Source of the DNA: Bacteroidota bacterium
GTDB taxonomy: Bacteria > Bacteroidota > Bacteroidia > Flavobacteriales_F > PHOS-HE28
Length of the DNA: 12,476 nucleotides
NCBI GenBank assembly: GCA_023412755.1
Contig: JAEZCB010000277.1
Location: 1-12,476 of the forward strand
Direction of reading: 5' to 3'
How positions within the stretch are numbered: the stretch's first letter is position 1; the number at the start of each line of letters is the position of its first letter. The notes under the pieces are model-generated. The model saw only the letters and a program-made list of their open reading frames with translations, was not told where the DNA came from and made no database searches. Both the position numbers and the translations under genes were made by a program. Below, in pieces: positions 1-6,190 of the stretch.

Positions 1-39
1 GATCAACAAGAGTGCGATGGCTATTAGGGGCGAACGCAT
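1..39 (-). CDS. 5' end of an unknown gene with a signal-peptide-like N-terminus (partial)
   Basis: Reading the minus strand from an ATG at 39 down to the left edge gives 13 codons: M R S P L I A I A L L L I. One arginine followed by a run of hydrophobic residues is what the beginning of a secretory signal peptide or a membrane anchor looks like. An exact TAnnTTTG box (TAGCTTTG on the minus strand, 55-62) lies just upstream, as expected for a Bacteroidota promoter with a very short leader. The gene would be divergent from the OsmC-family gene, with 64 bases between the two start codons. The product cannot be identified because nearly all of it is outside the window. An alternative is a plus-strand reading frame ending at the TGA at 68-70, but its 22 visible residues match nothing I recognise. 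Confidence 0.42.
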   Translation of the reverse strand, partial: MRSPLIAIALLLI

Positions 40-54
40 GTCTGGTACAAGATA

Positions 55-62
55 CAAAGCTA
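55..62 (-). promoter_or_regulatory. Bacteroidota-type -7 box (TAGCTTTG)
   Basis: The minus-strand sequence TAGCTTTG matches the TAnnTTTG -7 consensus of the Bacteroidota primary sigma factor exactly. It sits 15 bases upstream of the minus-strand ATG at 39, which implies a leader of roughly ten bases. I see no convincing TTG/TTTG element at the expected -33 distance, so the call rests on the -7 box and its position alone. Confidence 0.35.
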
Positions 63-103
63 ATATGTGAACGTGGTCCCGCCGTGGATGGTACTTTTCG
101 GGC

Positions 104-511
104 ATGGATACAGCACTGGTCACCTACCTGAATGAATTGCGTACCGAGGCGATCCATCCGCGGAGCGGCGCACGCATCATCACCGATGCCCCTGTGGATA
201 ACAAGGGCAAGGGATCGGCCTTCTCCCCAACGGACCTGCTGGCCACGTCACTTGCCACATGCGTGCTTACCACGGTGGGTATCATGGCGGCAGAAAAAGG
301 CATTCCGCTGGAGGGCTTGAAAGCCCGGGTGGTGAAACACATGGCCTCTTCTCCCCGGAGAGTGGAACGGGTGGAGGTGCATCTGGAGATGAACGGACAG
401 GGCTTGGGAGAAAAAGAGCGGATCATGATCGAGAATACGGCGCGAAATTGTCCGGTAGCGGTAAGCCTGCACCCCGCTCTGGTGCAGGAGATGGTCTTTT
501 ACTATGTCTAA
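104..511 (+). CDS. OsmC/Ohr-family peroxiredoxin-like protein
   Basis: The 135-residue product has the full length usual for small OsmC-family proteins, cytoplasmic enzymes that reduce organic hydroperoxides with a reactive cysteine pair. The family signature is clear: F-S-P-T-D-L-L-A-T-S-L-A-T-C at residues 40-53 and N-C-P-V at 115-118, so Cys53 is the likely peroxidatic and Cys116 the resolving cysteine. The short N-terminal strand region followed by a central helix carrying the first cysteine fits the OsmC fold. Sequence alone does not decide between OsmC, Ohr and the broader YhfA-like OsmC group; the small size and absence of extra domains leave 'OsmC family' as the safe call. The ATG at 104 is the first good start. 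The gene stands alone on this strand and ends about 40 bases before a hairpin shared with the convergent small lipoprotein gene. No signal peptide is seen. Confidence 0.92.
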   Translation: MDTALVTYLNELRTEAIHPRSGARIITDAPVDNKGKGSAFSPTDLLATSLATCVLTTVGIMAAEKGIPLEGLKARVVKHMASSPRRVERVEVHLEMNGQGLGEKERIMIENTARNCPVAVSLHPALVQEMVFYYV

Positions 512-550
512 GGATAGATCATCAGCGAACGGAACGGCCGCGAACAGCGA

Positions 551-573
551 AGCCCGGATATACCGGGCTTTGA
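551..573. terminator. Hairpin between convergent genes, probable shared terminator
   Basis: A perfect 7-bp stem (AGCCCGG at 551-557 and CCGGGCT at 563-569) encloses a 5-base loop ATATA. It lies in the 94-base gap between the OsmC-family gene (+) and the small lipoprotein gene (-). On the plus strand it is followed only by TTTG, and on the minus strand by an even weaker T tract, so the U-run is poor. Placement between converging genes makes termination the likeliest role. Confidence 0.5.
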
Positions 574-605
574 AAGCATTACAAAGTAGCGTAGAAGGGA
601 AGGGC

Positions 606-734
606 TCAGACCTGCTTTTCTGCCGGTACCTTATGCACCTTGCCGTACGCCGGGCAGGAGTGAGTGGAGCTGCACGAGGTCATCATCACGCTCGAGAACA
701 CCACTGTTGCCAGTACGATCAGCGCCTTTTTCAT
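606..734 (-). CDS. Small lipoprotein, 42 residues
   Basis: The minus strand encodes 42 residues from ATG at 734 to TGA at 606-608. It begins M-K-K-A-L-I-V-L-A-T-V-V-F-S-S and continues through M-M-T-S-C, a type II signal peptide with Cys21 as the likely lipidated residue (weak lipobox M-T-S-C). After the cysteine only about 21 residues remain, beginning S-S-T-H-S and containing C-P-A-Y-G-K-V, then ending with lysines and a valine. Very short lipoproteins with a C-P-A-Y-G core occur, to my recollection, in many Flavobacteriales genomes; their function is unknown. The mature peptide is so short that it may be an outer-membrane-anchored tag or a complex subunit rather than an enzyme. It is convergent with the OsmC-family gene and divergent from ung, and it has its own -7 box at 783-790. 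The gene is easily missed by length cut-offs; longer overlapping frames on both strands have no protein-like features. Confidence 0.8.
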   Translation of the reverse strand: MKKALIVLATVVFSSVMMTSCSSTHSCPAYGKVHKVPAEKQV

Positions 735-782
735 CGTTCTTTCGTTTGTGATCCCTTCTTCTGAGGCCGGTTGGTCCACGTC

Positions 783-790
783 CAAAGTTA
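783..790 (-). promoter_or_regulatory. Bacteroidota-type -7 box for the small lipoprotein gene (TAACTTTG)
   Basis: The minus-strand TAACTTTG is an exact match to TAnnTTTG. It ends 48 bases upstream of the ATG at 734, giving an estimated 5' leader of about 40 bases. A possible weak -33 element (TGG within TTTTCTGG on the minus strand) lies about 22 bases further upstream. The motif and its spacing to a real gene support a promoter, but the -33 side is weak. Confidence 0.45.
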
Positions 791-861
791 GGCCTCTGAA
801 CGTTCGCTTCCAGAAAATGTTTCAACAACGTGTCGATCGATCTTCGTAGCCAATTGGGATC

Positions 862-1569
862 ATGTTCATAACAGAACAGGCAAACCATATTCCGCAACTT
901 GGGGGTGGATGGGATACCGCCCTGGCCAATATACTGTATTCCAAGGAATTCCATGCATTGATGATGTCCGTAGGCCAGGAATGCCTACGCGGAGAGGTGT
1001 ACCCAAAAACGGCCGATATTTTCCGCGCATTCCACCTTACTCCCTTCCGGAGCACCAGGGTGGTGCTGCTTGGCCAGGACCCCTACCATGGTGCCGGAGA
1101 AGCACACGGGCTCTGCTTCTCCGTACCGGCCGGACAGCGGCATCCACCCTCATTACGCAACATTTTCAAGGAGCTGCAACGCGATCTGGGCATGCCCGTT
1201 CCACTCTTCGGGGACCTCAGCGGGTGGGCCAGGCAGGGTGTATTGATGCTCAACACCTCGCTTACCGTGCGTAAAGGGCAAGCGGGATCACACCAACACC
1301 TTGGTTGGGAACGTTTCACAGATGCCGTGATCTCCACCTTATCAGCCAATGGCGAACCGGGTATCATTTTTCTGCTGTGGGGTGCCCATGCGGCGAAAAA
1401 GGAAAGCTTGATCGATCCGCAACGGCACCATGTGCTGAAAGCCCCGCATCCCTCACCACTAAGCGCCTACAAAGGTTTTCTGGGTTGCGGGCACTTTTCC
1501 CGGGTGAATGAACTTCTGCTCGAACAGGGAAGAACTCCGATCGACTGGAATAGGACCTGGCAGGAATGA
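862..1569 (+). CDS. ung: Uracil-DNA glycosylase, family 1
   Basis: Ung removes uracil from DNA after cytosine deamination or dUMP misincorporation and starts base-excision repair in the cytoplasm. The 235-residue product has the usual family-1 length. Motif A is G-Q-D-P-Y-H-G at residues 71-77, with Asp73 as the water-activating catalytic residue. The L-M-L-N-T-S-L-T-V-R block follows at 128-137. Motif B is H-P-S-P-L-S-A at 196-202, containing the catalytic His196 and the minor-groove intercalation loop. All key residues are present, so the enzyme should be active. The ATG at 862 leaves a normal N-terminus. The stop codon overlaps the start of the downstream outer-membrane barrel gene in an ATGA junction, so the two are probably co-transcribed and translationally coupled although their functions are unrelated. 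Confidence 0.97.
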   Translation: MFITEQANHIPQLGGGWDTALANILYSKEFHALMMSVGQECLRGEVYPKTADIFRAFHLTPFRSTRVVLLGQDPYHGAGEAHGLCFSVPAGQRHPPSLRNIFKELQRDLGMPVPLFGDLSGWARQGVLMLNTSLTVRKGQAGSHQHLGWERFTDAVISTLSANGEPGIIFLLWGAHAAKKESLIDPQRHHVLKAPHPSPLSAYKGFLGCGHFSRVNELLLEQGRTPIDWNRTWQE

Positions 1570-3275
1570 ATGGGCCACGAACACTGCTTTGCACCATGGC
1601 GGTGTTACTGGCCGTGTCTTCCATGGCTCAACGGCATCGTGTCCATTTCACACAGGATGGTGACATACCGGTGAAATGGCTGAGAAGCATGGAGGTGGGT
1701 GCGCCCGAATTGGTGCCCAACGCGGTGAATGATCAGCTGGTCCATCTCTTCGAGCAAGGTTATTTGGAAGCTTCCGTGGATAGTTGCGTGGCGAATGACG
1801 GCAGCAGTACCTGCCACATCATTGCAGGACGCCGTTACAAATGGGCCAGGCTTTCCGGTGGGAACATCGCGGTGGAGATCGCCAGTGCGGCCAAGTTCAG
1901 GGAGAAGCTTTATGCCGGCAGACCTGTCACGCCCAGGCAGGTATCACGCCTTTTCGAGGATCTGTTGGTACAGAGCGAGAACAATGGTTATCCCTTCGCC
2001 CGTGTCTGGATGGATAGCATCAAGCATGTGGAGGATGGCCTTCATGCCCAGATCAATCTGGACCGTGGGCGGCTGGTAAGGCTGGATAGTGTGATCGTGC
2101 GGGGAACCGCGCGTACCAACATGCGGTATCTGCACGCTTATATCGGCATACGGCCCGGTGATGTTTATAATGAAGCTTATATAAAGCGTGTGGAACGGCG
2201 GATCAAGGAATTGCCTTTCGTGGTCCAGAAGCAGCGGCCGTATGTCCAGTTCTCTCCCGAGACCACCAAACTCTTCCTCTTCCTGGATGCCCGCCGGGCA
2301 AGCTCCATCAACGGCATTCTGGGCCTGCAACCCGATGCGGTTACCAACAAGATCACCATTACCGGGGATCTGGACCTGCGCCTGCGTAATGCGCTGCGCC
2401 GTGGAGAGGCCATTGAATTGAACTGGCGCAAGCTGCAGGATCAAACCCAGGATCTGCGGTTGCGGTTCAACCTGCCCTTTGCCTTCAACACACCTTTCGG
2501 CACAGACCTCGGCCTTAAGATCTTCAAACGCGACACCACTTTCCTGGAGATCAATGCCCGAGGAGCCCTGGAGTACCTGCTGCCACAGGGGGATAAGCTG
2601 AGCCTTTTTGTGAATAGCAAGACCAGCGATCGCCTTGGCTCCAACACCATTGCAACACCTGGCCTGGCGGATGTTAGACTCATGAGTTATGGCCTCGGCA
2701 TCATGCGCGAACGCTTCGATTACCGCTTCAATCCGCGCTCGGGACATGCCTTGGCGATGGAAGGATCCGCTGGCAGAAAACGCACCCGTACGGCGGTCTT
2801 CACCCAGGAAGAACCCACGCCCGACATAGAAAGCATACAGTATGAATTGAACGGGTCGGCGGTCGCGCACATCGGGTTCGGGCGGCGCGGCACGATCCGG
2901 ATCGCCGGACAAGGTGGCTGGATGGTGAATGACGACCTCTACCGGAACGAATTGTATCGCATTGGTGGCCTTCGCACCCTGCGTGGTGTGGATGAAGCGT
3001 CCATCTTCGCCTCCTCCTATGCCATTGGCACACTGGAGTACCGGTTCCTTTTCGAAGAGAATTCCAACTTCTTCCTATTCATGGACCAGGCATGGTGGGA
3101 GGATGTAGCGCGGGAAGAACCGCTGGTTGATACACCGCTGGGATTCGGTGCAGGCGTTACCTTCGAGACAAAGGCGGGCTTGTTCAGCCTCACCTATGCA
3201 CTTGGCCGGGAATTCGACAATCCGATCCTGTTCCGTGCTGGAAAGATCCACTTCGGCTTCATCAGCTTATTTTAA
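1566..3275 (+). CDS. Omp85/BamA-like outer-membrane beta-barrel protein
   Basis: The 569-residue product starts with a signal peptide (hydrophobic core to residue 20, likely cleaved M-A/Q-R at 21/22). The N-terminal half is periplasmic and contains one recognisable POTRA-like segment around residues 170-245 (starting V-R-L-D-S-V-I-V-R-G-T and followed by a helix Y-I-K-R-V-E-R-R-I). The C-terminal half, from about 255, is a run of alternating beta strands typical of the bacterial surface antigen barrel. It includes G-G-L-R-T-L-R-G-V at about 467-475, matching the Omp85 loop-6 RG motif, and it ends in F-I-S-L-F with the terminal aromatic residue common to outer-membrane barrels. It is much shorter than BamA (five POTRAs), so it is more likely a TamA-like or other reduced Omp85 protein than the essential BamA. 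Substrate and partner are unknown. It overlaps ung by four bases and is followed by a strong hairpin terminator. Confidence 0.85.
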   Translation: MNGPRTLLCTMAVLLAVSSMAQRHRVHFTQDGDIPVKWLRSMEVGAPELVPNAVNDQLVHLFEQGYLEASVDSCVANDGSSTCHIIAGRRYKWARLSGGNIAVEIASAAKFREKLYAGRPVTPRQVSRLFEDLLVQSENNGYPFARVWMDSIKHVEDGLHAQINLDRGRLVRLDSVIVRGTARTNMRYLHAYIGIRPGDVYNEAYIKRVERRIKELPFVVQKQRPYVQFSPETTKLFLFLDARRASSINGILGLQPDAVTNKITITGDLDLRLRNALRRGEAIELNWRKLQDQTQDLRLRFNLPFAFNTPFGTDLGLKIFKRDTTFLEINARGALEYLLPQGDKLSLFVNSKTSDRLGSNTIATPGLADVRLMSYGLGIMRERFDYRFNPRSGHALAMEGSAGRKRTRTAVFTQEEPTPDIESIQYELNGSAVAHIGFGRRGTIRIAGQGGWMVNDDLYRNELYRIGGLRTLRGVDEASIFASSYAIGTLEYRFLFEENSNFFLFMDQAWWEDVAREEPLVDTPLGFGAGVTFETKAGLFSLTYALGREFDNPILFRAGKIHFGFISLF

Positions 3276-3298
3276 GGGAAGGCTAGCGGAAGTATCCA

Positions 3299-3337
3299 CA
3301 TGAAAAAAGCGGCACCGTGAAGTGCCGCTTTTTCATG
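3299..3337. terminator. Strong bidirectional intrinsic terminator
   Basis: The left arm 3299-3315 (CATG, six A, then GCGGCAC) pairs with the right arm 3322-3337 (GTGCCGC, five T, then CATG), leaving one bulged A and a 6-base loop. The GC-rich core is flanked by an A tract on one side and a T tract on the other, so the structure works as a Rho-independent terminator in both directions. It lies between the 3' end of the Omp85-like gene (+) and the 3' end of the convergent secreted protein gene (-). Confidence 0.88.
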
Positions 3338-3379
3338 TCCATCGGTACCCTCGCCAGCACCGATGGCCGTATGTTGATC

Positions 3380-3856
3380 TTAGTTACGAGGCATGGTGCC
3401 TGTGCCCGGTGTGGTGCCTGTGCCCGGTGTTGTACCTGTGCCCGGCGTTGCCCGGTTGGTACGCTCGTAGCGCTCGTATTGCTCCTCGCTAAGGATACCG
3501 CGCACTTCCTCATTCCGGCGATCGCGCAATTCATTGTAACGGGGACTATTCATCGGATCATCACCCAAGTCGCGATACTCGCGATCGTAGCGCTCATCAA
3601 GCTCCTGAAGGCGCTGGCGTTGATCGTCATCCAGATCCCAATCTGAGGTAGTACGGTCATCGAAACGCATCCACGCGGCATTTTCACCGGCACCTACTTC
3701 CGTTGCACGCTCGTTGCGAGGTGGTGGAGAATCCATGGTCTCACCACCCTGGCGGTTGTTATTCGGAGTGGTCTGGGCCGCTGCTCCAAGTGCGAAAACA
3801 AAAGAACCGAGGGCCAGCATGCGGGCCAGGTTCCAGGTCTTGAACGAAGTGTTCAT
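3380..3856 (-). CDS. Secreted charged helical protein with a TPGTGT repeat tail, unknown function
   Basis: The 158-residue product has a good signal peptide (hydrophobic L-A-L-G-S-F-V-F-A-L-G, cleavage A-A-A/Q at 27/28). The mature part starts with a low-complexity N/Q/P/R-rich stretch. A strongly charged, probably helical middle (about 65-135) follows, rich in Asp, Glu and Arg and containing L-D-D-D-Q-R-Q-R-L-Q-E-L-D-E-R-Y and L-S-E-E-Q-Y-E-R-Y-E. This resembles the LTxxQ-type helical pattern of Spy/CpxP-like periplasmic proteins only loosely, and I do not assign that function. The C-terminus has three tandem T-P-G-T-G-T units ending M-P-R-N. There is no lipobox and no transmembrane segment after cleavage. 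The gene stands alone, convergent with the Omp85-like gene. The sequence upstream of its ATG is A/T-rich, as is common before Bacteroidota start codons. The two most 3' repeat units are identical in DNA, so the copy number may vary between strains. Confidence 0.75.
   Translation of the reverse strand: MNTSFKTWNLARMLALGSFVFALGAAAQTTPNNNRQGGETMDSPPPRNERATEVGAGENAAWMRFDDRTTSDWDLDDDQRQRLQELDERYDREYRDLGDDPMNSPRYNELRDRRNEEVRGILSEEQYERYERTNRATPGTGTTPGTGTTPGTGTMPRN
3395..3448. repeat. 18-bp tandem repeat, three copies, inside a coding region
   Basis: Three consecutive 18-base units cover 3395-3412, 3413-3430 and 3431-3448. The first two are identical and the third differs at three or four positions. 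In the minus-strand gene they encode T-P-G-T-G-T units. Because 18 is a multiple of three, copy-number changes would lengthen or shorten the tail without a frameshift. Confidence 0.85.
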
Positions 3857-4157
3857 GGTCTTTTATAATTTGATGGGTTGTCAGCAGATCGGATACCGTT
3901 GCCACGCCCTCCGGAGCCGGAACGAACGAATGGCGGTCCGACCTCAACTCCGCGCCGATGGATGCCCCCTGTGATCCGACGACTGTATTGAAGAAGGGTT
4001 CTGGACGACTAGAACGCAGCGGGAAAGGGGCTCCACGATCCTCCCCGATCTTGTTCCATCCACAGGCGGATCTTCCCAATGGCACACTTGGCACCGTGGA
4101 TATCTCGCATCCGATCAACCCTGCTTCGCGTAGAACAACTGGATAATTTGGCGCTTG
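3857..4157. other. Intergenic region between divergent genes, no gene recognised
   Basis: These 301 bases separate the minus-strand secreted protein gene from the plus-strand L,D-transpeptidase gene, so promoters for both should lie here. I find no exact TAnnTTTG box in the correct orientation; the near matches are TAATTTG sequences at about 3867 and 4143, one base short of the spacing. A small inverted repeat GTTCT/AGAAC (3998-4002 and 4011-4015, 8-base loop) is too weak to call. No tRNA-like cloverleaf is apparent, and the short open frames here have no recognisable protein features. Confidence 0.5.
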
Positions 4158-4787
4158 ATGCGGACCTTCCTTTGGTTCCATATGATCATCTGGGCATTCC
4201 CGGTCTTTTCGACCACCGATACCGCTTATAGCGAGCATCCGAAGCAGGGCATCGTGGACCTGCTGTTGGAGTGGATGGAAGCGTACTATGATACATCTTA
4301 CCACCGTGGGGACCTTCTTTATGTTTCGGTACACCGCCAGAGCATGTTCCATGTAAGAAATGGAAAGCTGCTAAAGGAGTATCCCATATCCACTGCACAG
4401 AATGGACTGGGTAGTGAGAAGAACAGCTTCCGCACACCCACCGGTCTACATAGGATCAGTGAAAAATTCGGTGACGGAGTGCCCGCCTTTGGCGTTCTCA
4501 AGGATCGCCGTTTCTCCGGGCAAGTAGCGGACACACTCGCCGCCGGACATCAGGACAGGGACCAGATCACCTCGCGGGTACTCTGGCTGGAAGGCCTGGA
4601 GCCGGGCCATAACCGTGGCGGGCAGCGCGATAGCCATGAACGCTTCATCTATATCCATGGTACGAGCAACGAAGCGGCTATCGGAAGGCCTGTTTCTCGT
4701 GGATGCATCCGTATGCGGAACAAGGATGTGATCGAATTGTACGATCAGGTGCCGGTGGGAACGCGTTTGGTGGTGCTGGACAATTGA
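4158..4787 (+). CDS. L,D-transpeptidase (YkuD-fold) family protein
   Basis: The product of about 209 residues has an N-terminal hydrophobic segment (residues 4-18, F-L-W-F-H-M-I-I-W-A-F-P-V-F-S), probably a signal peptide. It carries the YkuD catalytic signature I-H-G-T-S-N-E (H167) and S-R-G-C-I-R-M (180-186, nucleophile Cys183, Arg185). The upstream R-T-P-T-G at 92-96 is the usual substrate-site strand. Enzymes of this family cross-link peptidoglycan stem peptides through 3-3 bonds, attach proteins to them, or hydrolyse such bonds, in the periplasm. The insertion between T-P-T-G and the H-G motif (about 70 residues, with a charged D-R-D-Q segment) is typical of the murein-peptide carboxypeptidase-like branch, so 'family protein' is safer than a specific activity. 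I chose ATG 4158 over the adjacent in-frame TTG at 4155. No lipobox is seen. The gene is followed by a 104-base gap. Confidence 0.88.
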   Translation: MRTFLWFHMIIWAFPVFSTTDTAYSEHPKQGIVDLLLEWMEAYYDTSYHRGDLLYVSVHRQSMFHVRNGKLLKEYPISTAQNGLGSEKNSFRTPTGLHRISEKFGDGVPAFGVLKDRRFSGQVADTLAAGHQDRDQITSRVLWLEGLEPGHNRGGQRDSHERFIYIHGTSNEAAIGRPVSRGCIRMRNKDVIELYDQVPVGTRLVVLDN

Positions 4788-4828
4788 CCGGCCGTTTAGT
4801 ACCCTGTTCCCGGATAATGCGGCCATCG

Positions 4829-4836
4829 TAACTTTC
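4829..4836 (+). promoter_or_regulatory. Possible -7 box for the GWxTD-rlmB pair (TAACTTTC)
   Basis: TAACTTTC matches TAnnTTTG at all but the last position and lies in the 104-base gap before the GWxTD gene. The implied leader is about 50 bases, close to that inferred for the TAACTTTG box at 783-790. No clear -33 element is visible, so this is only a candidate. Confidence 0.3.
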
Positions 4837-4891
4837 GGAAGCATACACCCTGGGCACTTACAAGGGGTATGTAGCGTTTCTGTAGCAACAC

Positions 4892-6172
4892 ATGGGGCGA
4901 TCGAGCATTCAACTGGCCTTGTTGGTATCACTGCTGGCTATATGGGGTTGCGCAGGTCCTGCGGCCACCACCAAGCGAGACAATTTCGCCCACATCTATG
5001 GCAAGGGCGGAGGATCCTTGAACCTGGCGGCCCGCGTCCACAACAATTCACCGGACCACTCGGTGATCTACTACAAGCTTCAGACACGCGACCTGCTCTA
5101 TAAGAGCGATGGATCCGGTGGCCCCTACCGCGCTGCTGTTCGGATCACTTATGAAAGCTATACGGATTGGACCGCGAAGAACCTTCTGGATAGTGCGAGC
5201 ACGCTTGTGCAGGATAAGAGCGTGGATACTTCCGAGGATATGGAATTGATCGGCAGCATGGAGATGCGACGGAATGAGAACCGTTCATTCGTAGTGAAGG
5301 TGACCGCGCGGGACTTGAACCGCGAGAGCCAGACCTCACTCTTTCTACGTGTGGAGCGGGACCCCCATGGCCCACGACAATACTTCCTGCCACTGGATCC
5401 GGATACGGACCTCCCCCTTTTCGATGATCACATGACCGTAGGCGAAAGCGTGAAATTGCGTTGCGAACTGCTGAAGGAACGCACACTGAAAGGTACCTAT
5501 CACTCTTCCGATGGAAGCCTTCCTGCACCTGTTTTCACCACCGATGCGCGCAAAGGCAATGAACCCGGACAGGACAGCAGTTTCGTTGTAGAACTCGATG
5601 AGGAGGGACATGCGCTGCTGCACCTGGATCGGCCCGGCACTTATCACCTCAGCACCGATAGTACTTCCAATGCTGGTTATACGGTATTCGTACTTTCCGA
5701 AACCTATCCTTACGTGGGCACCGGAGCCGACATGCTACGCCCGCTGCGCTACATCACTTCCATGCAGGAATTCGAGCGTATTTCGAAGGCGGAGGAGCCA
5801 CGGCGGGCGATCGAGAAATTCTGGCTGGATGCGGCAGGTGATCGCGAGCGGGCACGAGAGGCCATCCGCATCTACTACTCGCGTGTGGAGAATGCCAACC
5901 GGCACTTCACATCCCATGTGGAAGGCTGGCGTACCGATCGGGGACTGGTCCACATCATATTCGGTACTCCAAGCTCCATCTACAAAACGGATCTGAACGA
6001 GACGTGGATCTATGGCGAGGAGAACAACCTGATGAGCTTGACATTCAACTTCACCCAAAGGAATGGGCCTTTCACGGACAATGACCTTGTGCTGGAGCGC
6101 GATCCGCTGCTGAAGGGTGCATGGTACCGGAATGTGGAAAGCTGGCGGAACGGCAGGGTGTATCAGAATTAG
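4892..6172 (+). CDS. GWxTD domain-containing lipoprotein
   Basis: The 426-residue product begins with a hydrophobic signal segment ending I-W-G-C, so Cys20 is a likely lipidation site. The central region (about 30-270) is beta-rich, with repeated alternating hydrophobic strands and no family I can name. The C-terminal part (about 280-426) is the GWxTD domain known from Bacteroidota and Acidobacteriota. It starts Y-I-T-S-M-Q-E-F-E and includes I-E-K-F-W-L-D-A-A-G-D, then R-I-Y-Y-S-R-V-E-N-A-N, the diagnostic E-G-W-R-T-D-R-G (345-351), and I-I-F-G-T-P-S-S-I-Y with E-T-W-I-Y-G after it. The biochemical role of this domain is not established; the lipobox places the protein in the envelope. It is followed after 18 bases by rlmB, so the pair is probably one transcript. 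I recall this neighbourhood from other Bacteroidota genomes, though the functional link is unclear. Confidence 0.9.
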   Translation: MGRSSIQLALLVSLLAIWGCAGPAATTKRDNFAHIYGKGGGSLNLAARVHNNSPDHSVIYYKLQTRDLLYKSDGSGGPYRAAVRITYESYTDWTAKNLLDSASTLVQDKSVDTSEDMELIGSMEMRRNENRSFVVKVTARDLNRESQTSLFLRVERDPHGPRQYFLPLDPDTDLPLFDDHMTVGESVKLRCELLKERTLKGTYHSSDGSLPAPVFTTDARKGNEPGQDSSFVVELDEEGHALLHLDRPGTYHLSTDSTSNAGYTVFVLSETYPYVGTGADMLRPLRYITSMQEFERISKAEEPRRAIEKFWLDAAGDRERAREAIRIYYSRVENANRHFTSHVEGWRTDRGLVHIIFGTPSSIYKTDLNETWIYGEENNLMSLTFNFTQRNGPFTDNDLVLERDPLLKGAWYRNVESWRNGRVYQN

Positions 6173-6190
6173 ACGCGCGACCTTTACACC

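Noticed and set aside
664..849. Plus-strand open frame of 61 codons starting with GTG, and a minus-strand frame of 107 codons (631-954) over the same gap
   Set aside because: Both overlap the small lipoprotein gene in other frames and have no recognisable signal or composition; the minus-strand one also runs into the 5' end of ung.
1944..2912. Minus-strand open frame of 322 codons
   Set aside because: It lies wholly inside the Omp85-like gene, whose plus-strand frame has clear signal peptide and barrel features; this is an antisense shadow of GC-rich coding sequence.
3759..4352. Minus-strand open frame of 197 codons across the 3857-4157 gap
   Set aside because: It overlaps both flanking genes in other frames and its translation has no domain or secretion signal.
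4790..4824. Inverted repeat GGCCG/CGGCC downstream of the L,D-transpeptidase gene
   Set aside because: A 5-bp stem with a 25-base loop is expected by chance in GC-rich DNA and has no T tract.
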